Assembly (NCBI RefSeq): GCF_029525555.1
Contig: NZ_JAPDHZ010000008.1
Span: forward strand, 124,001 to 188,000
DNA length: 64,000 nucleotides
Source of the DNA: Cohnella ginsengisoli
Lineage (GTDB): Bacteria > Bacillota > Bacilli > Paenibacillales > Paenibacillaceae
Direction of reading: 5' to 3'
The notes below the pieces were generated by a model. It saw only the letters and a list, made by a program, of their open reading frames with translations, was not told where the DNA came from and made no database searches. Made by a program: the position numbers and the translations under genes. Positions 8,799 to 16,962 of the stretch are shown here, piece by piece (the first letter of the stretch is position 1; each line of letters starts with the position of its first letter).

Positions 8799-9617
8799 AT
8801 GAAAAGAAAACCGCCGGCGGTCTCGATCCTGCAGCATGGCCTGCTGTCGCTCATGTGCGCGATCGCGATGTTCCCGCTGTACTGGATGCTGAATTCGTCG
8901 TTCAAAAACGAATCGGACATCTTCAAGTCCGACTTCCTGCCGCCCAGTCCGATCCTGAGCAACTACAGCTACGCGTTCGAGCAGATGCCGATTTTCCGCA
9001 TGATGTTCAACTCGTTCGGCGTCTCGATCCTGATGACCGCGCTGCAGCTGTCCACCGGCCTGCTCGCGGCGTACGCGCTCGTCCGCTGGCGCTTCCGCGG
9101 ACAGACGCTCATCTTTACGCTGCTGAGCCTGACGTGGCTCATCCCTTTCCAGTCGATCATGATCCCCAACTACGTGCTCGTCAACGACATGGGCATGAAC
9201 GAAACGCTCATGGGCATCGTACTGCCGTTCGCCGTGTCCACCTTCGCCATCCTGTCGCTGTACCAGAGCTTCCAGTCGTTTCCCCAAGTGCTCATCGAGG
9301 CGGCATGCATCGACGGACAGAGCGACTTCGGCATCCTGACGCGGCTCATCCTGCCGAACATCAAGTCCTCGGTCGCCTCGCTCGGCATCATCCTGTTCAT
9401 CAACGGGTGGAACGAATACCTCTGGCCGATGCTCATCACCAAGAAGATGGAGAACGCGCCGCTGCAGATCGGACTCAAGCTGTTCGTCAACTCCGACTCC
9501 AACATGTGGGGCTCGCTGATGGCGGCCACGACCGTTTCCTGCCTGCCGATCCTCCTCATCTACCTGCTGCTGCGCCGCCAGATCGTGGATTCGTTCGTGC
9601 GGTTCGGGATCAAGTAA
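8799..9617 (+). CDS. ABC sugar permease, second subunit (UgpE/MalG type)
   Basis: A 272-residue membrane protein with about six helices and the cytoplasmic EAA motif QVLIEAACIDGQSDFGILTRLILP, which contacts the ATPase. GGGAGGAG precedes ATG 8799. It pairs with the preceding permease and the lipoprotein at 6440 as an importer of the CUT1 type. It is the last gene of the operon and is followed by a strong terminator. Confidence 0.92.
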   Translation: MKRKPPAVSILQHGLLSLMCAIAMFPLYWMLNSSFKNESDIFKSDFLPPSPILSNYSYAFEQMPIFRMMFNSFGVSILMTALQLSTGLLAAYALVRWRFRGQTLIFTLLSLTWLIPFQSIMIPNYVLVNDMGMNETLMGIVLPFAVSTFAILSLYQSFQSFPQVLIEAACIDGQSDFGILTRLILPNIKSSVASLGIILFINGWNEYLWPMLITKKMENAPLQIGLKLFVNSDSNMWGSLMAATTVSCLPILLIYLLLRRQIVDSFVRFGIK

Positions 9618-9636
9618 GAAGTGTGCGTGAAATAGG

Positions 9637-9674
9637 AATCGCCCTCCTGCGGCCGTGGCCGGGAGGGCGATTTT
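9637..9674 (+). terminator. Terminator of the phosphoesterase-ABC operon
   Basis: AATCGCCCTCC (9637-9647) pairs with GGAGGGCGATT (9662-9672) and ends in a short T-run. Confidence 0.8.
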
Positions 9675-9710
9675 GTCGTTAAAGTGGGCGGACGCCGCGA
9701 ATTGGCTGCC

Positions 9711-9780
9711 ACAAGGCAACTATTTTCGCCGATTTCCTGAAATTGAGGAGCGATAAGTGTTAAAAAGCAGTTATTTCGGC
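9711..9780 (+). repeat. R1 repeat pair, 51-bp spacing, left of IS
   Basis: Two diverged copies of a roughly 30-bp motif (best copy: GATAAGTGTTAAAAAGCAGT then TATTTCGGCG) start their TATTTTCG/TATTTCGG segments at 9721 and 9772, 51 bp apart. Inverted copies lie beyond the insertion sequence at 11216-11294, and another inverted pair is at 21749-21847. Confidence 0.7.
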
Positions 9781-9788
9781 GGGTGAAG

Positions 9789-11186
9789 GTAGCGTCAAGA
9801 AGTTTGTGTAAGTAAGGTATCTCATCGTTATGGGCAACCAGATGTTGTGAAGATGGGGAGCGTAGCCCAAGCGAAGGCGCGGGAGTTCTATTCCGCCATT
9901 GCCTTTGCATCAGCAGGGTACCGTTCCTCAAACATCTCAGCGAGTTTTTTCTTTACAACAGAATCGCCAAAGCCACGGATGACGCGGTTCTCGAAGCGTT
10001 CGTTGTAGTCTGCGGCTTCGAGATAAACAATCTTTTCGGCAGCGTCCATGTTGGTCAAACTGTTCATCGGTTTAAGACGTTTTCGGATTTCTTTGTTCAT
10101 CCGCTCGATTGGATTGGAGGTGTAGATGGCGTCCTTGATTAAGGACGGATATTTGTAGAACGTAAGCAGCGTCGGCAACTGCTCCTTCCACGCTTTCATT
10201 TCTTTGGGGTACAGCTTTCCCCATTTGGCGGTTACGGTGTCGAAGGCAGCGAGCGCCACATCGTAGTCCGCAGCCGTGTAGATGGTCTTGAGATCAGCAA
10301 TCACATCCGCTCGGTGCTGGACGCGGATCTTGGGGAAAGTGGCTCGAACCTTGTGCACGACGCAGTGCTGCACGTCGGCCTTCGGATAGGTCTCGCGGAA
10401 GGCTTCCTCGAGCCCCGACAAGCCGTCAAAAACGCCGAGCAGCACCTCGGTGGCGCCGCGGTTGTACAGATCCTTAAGTACCTCGCGCCAGCCGTTTGAG
10501 CTCTCCTGGCCACCGACGTAAAAGCCGAGGATCTGACGGCGTCCGTCCTCGTCGACGCCCATGGCAAAGTAAATGACTTCGCCGCTCACGGTGCTGCGTT
10601 TGAGCTTCACATAGAGGCCGTCCAAGTAGATGACGGCGTAACGCTTTTGCAGCGGACGCTGCTGCCAGGCCTGAATGTCTTCAAGCACGGTTGCCGTAAT
10701 GTTGCTGACGGTTGTAGGCGAATAGTGGCTGCCGAACATGCCCTCGATAAAGCGCGCCACGTCTCGGGTCCCCATACCGCCTTTGTACATCTGGATCACG
10801 GCTTCTTCCAGCCATCCGTCGCGGCGCTGGTATGGCTCGAACACATGCGTCTGAAACTGGCCATTGCGATCCCGTGGCACTTCAAGATCTTCAATGTGTC
10901 CGTACTTCGTGTGAAGGCTGCGTTTGTAGTAGCCGTTGCGGCTATTGCGCTGGCCTTCCTGCTCGTCCTCCATGAAGTGCTTAATCTCCGCCTTCATGAT
11001 GGATTCCAGATTGGCTTTTACAAACTGAGTGACAACATTTTCAAATAGATCAGACAGCAGGTTTTCGGGTATAGTAGTCATCGAGTAGGGTTCCTCCTTG
11101 GTGATGTCGCAGTCCCGAGGATACCCTACTTTTTTGTTGCCTGGCTAGGCTCCAAAACCTGGTACACAAACTACTTTACGTCATCC
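9789..11186 (-). mobile_element. IS256-family insertion sequence, complete, with 8-bp target duplication
   Basis: The element carries one intact transposase gene. Its ends are inverted repeats of about 22-24 bp that share AGTTTGTGTA (9801-9810 and, inverted, 11163-11172) and continue outward with lower identity. GGGTGAAG occurs immediately outside both ends (9781-9788 and 11187-11194), the 8-bp duplication expected of IS256 transposition. It has inserted between two oppositely oriented pairs of R1 repeats. Confidence 0.85.
9888..11081 (-). CDS. IS256/Mutator-family transposase
   Basis: A 397-residue DDE transposase. The catalytic residues are in YLDGLYVKL (first Asp), GVFDGLSGLE (second Asp) and TSNPIERMNKEIR (Glu), with the QHCVVHKVR block between them, all hallmarks of the family. 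The length is normal and no frameshift is present, so it may be active. AGGAGGAACC precedes the ATG at 11081. Confidence 0.95.
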   Translation of the reverse strand: MTTIPENLLSDLFENVVTQFVKANLESIMKAEIKHFMEDEQEGQRNSRNGYYKRSLHTKYGHIEDLEVPRDRNGQFQTHVFEPYQRRDGWLEEAVIQMYKGGMGTRDVARFIEGMFGSHYSPTTVSNITATVLEDIQAWQQRPLQKRYAVIYLDGLYVKLKRSTVSGEVIYFAMGVDEDGRRQILGFYVGGQESSNGWREVLKDLYNRGATEVLLGVFDGLSGLEEAFRETYPKADVQHCVVHKVRATFPKIRVQHRADVIADLKTIYTAADYDVALAAFDTVTAKWGKLYPKEMKAWKEQLPTLLTFYKYPSLIKDAIYTSNPIERMNKEIRKRLKPMNSLTNMDAAEKIVYLEAADYNERFENRVIRGFGDSVVKKKLAEMFEERYPADAKAMAE

Positions 11187-11215
11187 GGGTGAAGTCGATA
11201 TGCGGTCATATGCGA

Positions 11216-11294
11216 GAAATTAACTGCCTTTTGACAGCTATCCGGGCAAGTGGCCTGATAGGCGTAAAATTAGATGCTTTTTGACAACTATCTG
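11216..11294 (-). repeat. R1 repeat pair, inverted orientation, right of IS
   Basis: On the minus strand two R1 copies are seen, GATAGTTGTCAAAAAGCATC and GATAGCTGTCAAAAGGCAGT, with cores 50 bp apart. CTGTC-AAAA-GGCAG can form a small hairpin. In the reconstructed site without the IS, the left plus-strand pair and this minus-strand pair face each other across about 25 bp. Confidence 0.7.
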
Positions 11295-11368
11295 GCACAT
11301 CAAGAGACGCCTCCCGCCCAAGCTTGCTTCACCTCACCTCAAACCGCCACACCTCGCCTCAGACCATC

Positions 11369-12682
11369 TCACTGCCCCGTCTTAATCATCTTGTCGTGCG
11401 CGGCCGCGAACGCTTCCGGCGTCACGGCTTTGCCGAACAGCGCCTGAATCTGGTTCAGATGCGTCTCGGCGGCGCCCGGCTTCATCTGAACGTCGGCGAA
11501 CAGCGTGACGCTCGTCGCTTTGTTCATCTCGTTGAGCAGGTCGATATACAGCTGCGGCAGCTTGACGGCTGCCGTATCGACCTTGGTCGCCGGTATGACG
11601 CCAGCGTCGGTGACGGACCGCTCGCCCCAGCGCTTGACGAAGTACTCGACGAACGACTTGGCCTCCGCCTTTACCTCCGAGTCCTCGGCGACGAAGAGGC
11701 CGACGCCGGGGCCGCCGACCCAGCCGTCGATATCGCCTTTGCCTCCCTCGACCGTCGGAAACTTGAAGAAGCCGACGTCGTCGCGGAAGCGCTGGGGAAT
11801 GTCCTGGTTCGTCGTAAAGTTCGGCAGCTCCCAAGCGCCCACCATGTACATGGCGGCTTTGCCGTTCAGGAACATCGCCTTGGCCTCGTCGTTGGACAAG
11901 CCGTTAAAATCCGGAGGGAACGCACCTTCGTCCACCAGGCCCTGCACGTTCCGGGCTGCTTGGACGAGTCCGGGATCGGCGAAGGAGCGCTTGCCGGCGA
12001 TGGCGTCCGTCAGCTTCTGTGCGCCCGCGATGCGGTCGGCCATGTACATGTACCACATCGACCCGGTCCAGCGGTCCTGGTTGCCCAGCGCGATCGGCGC
12101 GACGCCGCCCGCGGCGAGCGTCCCGATGACGCCGCGGAGCTCGTCGTACGTCTTGGGGACGTCCAGATGGAATTCGCGGAACAGCGCCTTATTATAGTAG
12201 ATCGGCGCGATATTGAATTCGAGCGGCAGCGCGTACGTCTTGCCGTCCACGGCGTAAGCCTCCGTCGTGCCCGCCACGAACGAGTCCTTCAGCTCGCCTT
12301 GCAGCAGATCGTCGAGCGGCGTGAACAGCCCGCCCTCCACGAAAGGCTGCAGCGCGCCCGCCGCCCACGTCAAGCCGACGTCCGGCAACTCGTTGACGGC
12401 GGAGAGCACCCGAAGCTTCGCTTTGTACTGCTCGTTGTCGAGCACTTCCTGCTTGATGACCACGTTCGGGTGCTCCGCCTGATATTCCTCGATGATCTTG
12501 TTCACGATCCGGTGCTGGCCGAGCGCGCCGGCTTCCGGCCACAGATGCATCATCTTGATCGTCACCGGCTCGGCGGAGCCCGGGTCCGCGGCGAGACGAT
12601 CGCCCGCTCCCTGCCCGCATCCGGTCGTCACTAGGGCCAAGCAGGCCGCCAACGCCGATACCGCCCGAATTTTTATGCGCAC
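11369..12682 (-). CDS. ABC sugar-binding lipoprotein (second in operon)
   Basis: A 437-residue family 1 binding protein. The signal peptide ends with the lipobox VTTGC (Cys about residue 22). MMHLWPEAG near residue 44 and PLEFNIAPIYYNKALF near 152 are typical of carbohydrate-binding proteins of the CUT1 class. It is last in the operon that starts with the histidine kinase at 18729; that operon already has a binding protein at 14655-16067, so two lipoproteins share one permease pair, or this one has a sensing role. No terminator is evident downstream before the IS-containing spacer. Confidence 0.88.
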   Translation of the reverse strand: MRIKIRAVSALAACLALVTTGCGQGAGDRLAADPGSAEPVTIKMMHLWPEAGALGQHRIVNKIIEEYQAEHPNVVIKQEVLDNEQYKAKLRVLSAVNELPDVGLTWAAGALQPFVEGGLFTPLDDLLQGELKDSFVAGTTEAYAVDGKTYALPLEFNIAPIYYNKALFREFHLDVPKTYDELRGVIGTLAAGGVAPIALGNQDRWTGSMWYMYMADRIAGAQKLTDAIAGKRSFADPGLVQAARNVQGLVDEGAFPPDFNGLSNDEAKAMFLNGKAAMYMVGAWELPNFTTNQDIPQRFRDDVGFFKFPTVEGGKGDIDGWVGGPGVGLFVAEDSEVKAEAKSFVEYFVKRWGERSVTDAGVIPATKVDTAAVKLPQLYIDLLNEMNKATSVTLFADVQMKPGAAETHLNQIQALFGKAVTPEAFAAAHDKMIKTGQ

Positions 12683-12753
12683 GTTCTATGCCTCCCATGC
12701 AGCATGACGATCCGCCAGGCGCGTGCCGGACGGATCGAGGTTGTTGTCCTTTT

Positions 12754-13608
12754 TTACTCTTTAACGCCGCCAAGCGCGACGCCAGCGATGATATACCTGG
12801 ACAGCAGGAAGTATATCACGAAGAGCGGCAGAGCCGTAAGGGCGAGCCCCATGTAGATGGAACCGAACTCCGTCTTATAAATATCCCCTTTAAGCAGGCT
12901 GACCATAATCGGCAGCGTGTATTTGTCCTTCTGCGTGAGCAGGATGAGCGGCATGAATAGGTTGTTCCAGCTGGCGACGAAGGCGAAGATCGCCTGGGTG
13001 GCGATGGCCGGCACCATGATCGGCAGCACGATTCGGTTAAAGGTGAAGAGTTCCCCCGCTCCGTCGATGCGCGCCGCTTCCACCATTTCGATCGAGAGCA
13101 TGGACAGCAGGTACTGCCGCATGAAAAACACGATGGCAGGCGCCGCGATGGCAGGCAGAATCAGCGGCAGAAGGCTGTTCGTCCAATGCAGCTGGTACAT
13201 GAACTTATAGAAGCCGATGGCGCTCGCCTGCGCCGGGATCATCATGACGAGCAGGATAAACGTAAAGAACGCCTGGCGAAGCTTCCAGTTGTAAGCGACC
13301 AGCGCGTACGCGGTCAGAGACGAGAAGTACACCGCGCAAATGGTCGAGAAGCTCGAAATGATGATCGAGTTGAGGAAGCCCTTGAGCGGATCGAAGCTTT
13401 TGCTCAGCAGCACGTCCAGATTCGTCTTCATATGCGAGGATGGCAGCAGCGAGAGCCCGCTCTGAATCTCGGCCGTCGAGCGCGTGGCGTTCACGAACAT
13501 GATCCAGAACGGCAGGATGCTAAGCAGCGCCAGGACGATGCATACGATGTAGACGATCGTCCGGTTAACGTGAAGGGAGGCTCTGGATTCCATCCGGATG
13601 TTTGCCAT
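12754..13608 (-). CDS. ABC sugar permease (MalG/LplC type)
   Basis: A 284-residue permease with about six helices and the EAA loop IEMVEAARIDGAGELFTFNRIVLPIM near residues 180-205. ATG 13608 follows a GGGGGG run. Positioned between the first permease and the second binding lipoprotein, and presumably co-transcribed with them. The sugar is not identified; the adjacent GH43 gene suggests arabino- or xylo-oligosaccharides. Confidence 0.9.
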   Translation of the reverse strand: MANIRMESRASLHVNRTIVYIVCIVLALLSILPFWIMFVNATRSTAEIQSGLSLLPSSHMKTNLDVLLSKSFDPLKGFLNSIIISSFSTICAVYFSSLTAYALVAYNWKLRQAFFTFILLVMMIPAQASAIGFYKFMYQLHWTNSLLPLILPAIAAPAIVFFMRQYLLSMLSIEMVEAARIDGAGELFTFNRIVLPIMVPAIATQAIFAFVASWNNLFMPLILLTQKDKYTLPIMVSLLKGDIYKTEFGSIYMGLALTALPLFVIYFLLSRYIIAGVALGGVKE

Positions 13609-13647
13609 GAATCACAGCCCCCCTTGCCGCCGCTTGCGCAGCCTTTT

Positions 13648-14582
13648 TCATTCTTTTTTTGCGCTTTCTTGATCCGCGAAGCGTCGCGGTCGCGCATGAG
13701 GTAGAACAAGAGACCCGACAGAATGGCCGCGATCGCGAACATGATCATGCTGGCCGCCGCCGCTTTGTTGAACATGTAGCTGCCCTTGAACGCTTGCCCG
13801 TAGATAAATACGGACGTCGTGAGCGTCGCGTCGTCGGGACCGCCGAACAGGAACAACTGCGGGATGTCGAACAGCTGCAGGCCCCCGATCATCGACGTGA
13901 TCAGCGTGTAGAGCATGATCGTCTTGAGACTCGGGAGCGTGATCCGCATGAACGTCTGCCAGCCGTTCGCGCCGTCGATGGAAGCCGCTTCGAACAGCGC
14001 GGGATTGATGCCCATGACGCCCGCGATCAGGATGATCATCGTGTTGCCGTACCACATCCAAAATTGGATAAAGGCGACGATGCCCCGCGCGGTCGTCTTG
14101 TCCTGCAGGAAGTTGACCGGCGCGTCGATCCAGCCCAAGCTCTCGAACAGACTGTTGATCGGCCCCATCGGGTAGGAAAACAAAGAGTTAAAAAGCACGG
14201 CGATCGTGCTCGCCGTGATAATATTCGGCATATAGAGCAGCACTTTGAACGCGCCTTGACCCCGCACCTTGAGGCGCTGGTTGGTGAACCAGGCCGTAAG
14301 CAGCAGCGCGAGTCCGATCTGCGGAATGAAGTTGAGCGCCCAGATCAGCGCGGTATTGGCGAGCGAGATGCGAAACGACGTGTTGTGCATAATGAGATCC
14401 GTAAAGTTGCCGAAGGGATTATCCAAGATATGGACCGGCTTCGGGATGACGCCCTTCATATCGGTGAAGCCGATGACCGCCGTATATAATACCGGGTAGA
14501 ACGAAAAGACAAGGAACGCGAGTATAAAAGGCAAACTGAACATGTAGCCGAATCTCGAATAGCTGACGCTCTTGCGGCGCAT
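13648..14582 (-). CDS. ABC sugar permease (MalF/LplB type), 3' end shifted
   Basis: Permease with six helices and the EAA motif PALFEAASIDGANGWQTFMRITLP. Start ATG 14582 has GAGGTGG close upstream. As written, the frame runs on to 13491, overlapping the next permease by 118 bp with a low-complexity tail. Adding one A to the A7 run (minus strand, 13654-13660) ends the protein as AQKKE at 13648, the usual kind of ending, with normal spacing to the next gene. I take the long tail as a homopolymer artefact; removing one A is a second possible correction. Confidence 0.82.
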
Positions 14583-14609
14583 GGCTACCACCTCGTTTAT
14601 TCATATAGA

Positions 14610-14632
14610 GGGGCGGGCCGTCGACCCGCCCC
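14610..14632 (-). other. Intercistronic GC hairpin after the binding-protein gene
   Basis: GGGGCGGG (14610-14617) pairs perfectly with CCCGCCCC (14625-14632). It lies between the abundant binding-protein gene and the permease genes and lacks a T-run, the usual place for a stem that protects upstream mRNA and lowers downstream expression. Confidence 0.55.
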
Positions 14633-14654
14633 TTCGGCGCTAAAGTGCCGTACG

Positions 14655-16067
14655 TTATTCGCTTTCGATGCCGAGCTGGTCCTTAACCTTTTGCTTGAAG
14701 TCCGCGATCGTCTTGTCCCGGCTCTTCGTGCCGTTCGCGTATTCGCGAACCTGATCGCGCCAGATGAGGTTGATCGACTCGTCGTATTGGGTCAGGTTCT
14801 TGCCCGTCGCGTTGGCGTTGGCCGGTACGAACACGTCGAACATGTTCTGCCCGCCGAGGAGCGCGACTTCGCCGTTAGACTTGGACATCACGACGCTCGA
14901 CGCGACGCTGTCCTTCGTGCCTTGCTCGCCCGTCTTCATCGTGCCGTTCGCCCAATAGGATTGGAGTCCGGTATCGGATGTATCCAGCGTCACCCACTTG
15001 ACGAAGTCGGCGACCGCCGCTTTTTTGGCGTCGTCCTTGACGACGTCCTTGTTCGCGAGCAACCAGGTGCCGCCCCAGAAGAAGCCGGTCGGCGGTTCGG
15101 TCACGGCCCAGTCGCCGTTCGTGTCCTTGACCTGGCCGTTCATGACGTAGTTGATGAGCCAGGCGGGGCCGAAGAAACCGAAGATCGGCTGCTTGCCGGT
15201 GCCGGACATGTCGGCGTACCAGGCTTCCGTCCAGTCCTTCGTATCGTTCGAATAGCCGTTGTCCTTGAGCTTCTTGGAGAAATCGAGGAACTGCTCGCGC
15301 TTCGGATCGATATGCAGCTTGCCATCCACGATCCAGCCTTTGTCGGAGCTGTTCTCGATCGGATGCCAGATGTCGCCGTCGCCGGATACGATGCCGTAGC
15401 CTTTGGCCTTCAGCTTGGCGGCCGCGTCGAAGAACTTGTCCCAGCCCGGGCCGACCGCGGTCTTGATCGTCGCCGGATCGTCCGTGCCGAACACGTCTTT
15501 GGCGATCGAGCGACGGTAAATGAAGGCGCCGCCGGTCGCTTGATAGGCGAGGCCCTTCAGCGCGCCGTCCTTGCTGCCGATGTCGACCGAATATTGGGCG
15601 ATGCCGGCATCCTTCACCATGTCGTCGCCAAGCCCCAGGTCCGCGTAGTTCACGGCGTAGTCGGAGGCGTCGCCTTGCGTATACTTGAGGACGAAGGCCG
15701 ATTCGGCCGCGTAAAGGTCAGGGGCGTCCTTGCCGCCGCCGGCGAGCGCCTGGTCGAGCGCCGGTTGGTAAGCGCCGTCCGTCGTCGCGATGACGGTCGT
15801 CTTGAACTCGACGTTCGCGTCGGGGTGGGTTTCCATGTACTTTTTCGTCATGTTCGGAATCTCGTCGGTGAAGCTCCAGAGGTTGATCGTCACCTTTTCC
15901 TTCGGCGTGGCGCTGTCCGAAGGCGCGGCGCTGCTCGAAGCGCTAGCGCCTGCGCTCGGACTGGCCGATTGGCTGGCGCCTGCATTGTTGGAGGCGTCCG
16001 AGCCGCATGCGGCCAAGACGGAAGACAAGAGGACAATGGCGGTGCTTGCGGATAATGCGCGTTTCAT
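14655..16067 (-). CDS. ABC sugar-binding lipoprotein (first in operon)
   Basis: A 470-residue extracellular binding protein. The signal peptide ends in LAAC (Cys about residue 21), followed by a long Ser/Ala linker (about residues 28-55), then NLWSFTDEIPNMTKKYMETHP and WGGTWLLANKD segments typical of family 1 binding proteins. GGGAGG lies upstream of ATG 16067. It is immediately downstream of the two-component genes, which are expected to respond to its ligand, and carries a cre-like box upstream. Confidence 0.9.
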   Translation of the reverse strand: MKRALSASTAIVLLSSVLAACGSDASNNAGASQSASPSAGASASSSAAPSDSATPKEKVTINLWSFTDEIPNMTKKYMETHPDANVEFKTTVIATTDGAYQPALDQALAGGGKDAPDLYAAESAFVLKYTQGDASDYAVNYADLGLGDDMVKDAGIAQYSVDIGSKDGALKGLAYQATGGAFIYRRSIAKDVFGTDDPATIKTAVGPGWDKFFDAAAKLKAKGYGIVSGDGDIWHPIENSSDKGWIVDGKLHIDPKREQFLDFSKKLKDNGYSNDTKDWTEAWYADMSGTGKQPIFGFFGPAWLINYVMNGQVKDTNGDWAVTEPPTGFFWGGTWLLANKDVVKDDAKKAAVADFVKWVTLDTSDTGLQSYWANGTMKTGEQGTKDSVASSVVMSKSNGEVALLGGQNMFDVFVPANANATGKNLTQYDESINLIWRDQVREYANGTKSRDKTIADFKQKVKDQLGIESE

Positions 16068-16128
16068 TTTTTAGCCTCCCTTTTTACGACACAGTCACTT
16101 TGTAATCGCATACACAGTATAAAACCGG

Positions 16129-16152
16129 AAATGTAAGCGCAACAGTTAACTG
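16129..16152. promoter_or_regulatory. cre-like box and CAGTTAACTG palindrome
   Basis: ATGTAAGCGCAACAG (16131-16145) matches 13 of 15 positions of the CcpA cre consensus WTGNAANCGNWNNCA. The perfect palindrome CAGTTAACTG (16143-16152) overlaps it. Both lie between the response-regulator stop and the binding-protein gene, so catabolite repression of the transporter is plausible. Confidence 0.45.
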
Positions 16153-16173
16153 CGATTGGGAGAAGTTCCACTT

Positions 16174-16962
16174 TTATTGGATCGACGGATTTTCGTCCGC
16201 GGCTTGCTGCCTGTACTGCCTGGGACTCATCCCTTCGTTGTCTTTGAACACCTTGATGAAATACTTGACCGTCTGGTAGCCGACCTTCTCCGCGATCTCC
16301 CAGACCGGCAGCCGGGTCGCGACGAGTAGCTCCTTCGCCTTCTGCAGCCGGATCCGAGTCAGGTAATCGCTGAACGTCACGCCCGTCTGCTCCTTGAACA
16401 GTACACTGAAGTAGCTCGCGTTCAGGTGAAGCTGCTCCGCGACCTGCTTCATCGTGATGGCTTCATGGAGATGGCCGTAAATAAAGGCGATCGCGTCCTT
16501 AATGGCGGTGCCGTACCGCGCTTCGTCGCGGCCCACCTCGAGCAGCTTCGGATCGACGAGCTTCTCCATCGCGTCGAGGCGGTCTTTGCCGCTGTCGCGT
16601 TCGAAGGCGCGCTGCACCGTGTCGATTAGCGCCGCCTTGTCAAGCGGCTTGAGGATATAGTCGAATGCGCCGAGCTGCAGCGACTTTTTCGCATACTCGA
16701 ATTCCGCATAGCCGGAGATGACGATCACGACGGGGAGCGGCCCGCGCTTCGCGAGCGCCTCCAGCATCTGCAGGCCGTCGACTTCCGGCATCCGCACGTC
16801 CGTGATGAGGATTTGGACCGGATTCGTCTTCAGCCACTCGAGCGCTTCGACGCCGCTCGCGGCGCATTCGATCCGGTATTTGCCCGCCGCCCAGGCAACG
16901 AGCGTCTTCTGGATGCCGAGCCGCGTTCGCGGCTCGTCGTCGACGATCAATAACGTTTTCAC
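16174..16962 (-). CDS. AraC-type response regulator (YesN family)
   Basis: A 262-residue two-component regulator. The receiver domain (1-120) has DD (8-9), phospho-acceptor D55 in ITDVRMPEVDG, and the conserved Lys in ILKPLD. The C-terminal AraC HTH (about 160-255) has ITMKQVAEQLHLNASYFSVLFKEQTG and IAEKVGYQTVKYFIKVFKDNEGMSP. The ATG overlaps the kinase stop by four bases (ATGA), so the pair is translationally coupled. It probably activates the downstream transporter genes and perhaps the divergent GH43 gene. Confidence 0.93.
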   Translation of the reverse strand: MKTLLIVDDEPRTRLGIQKTLVAWAAGKYRIECAASGVEALEWLKTNPVQILITDVRMPEVDGLQMLEALAKRGPLPVVIVISGYAEFEYAKKSLQLGAFDYILKPLDKAALIDTVQRAFERDSGKDRLDAMEKLVDPKLLEVGRDEARYGTAIKDAIAFIYGHLHEAITMKQVAEQLHLNASYFSVLFKEQTGVTFSDYLTRIRLQKAKELLVATRLPVWEIAEKVGYQTVKYFIKVFKDNEGMSPRQYRQQAADENPSIQ

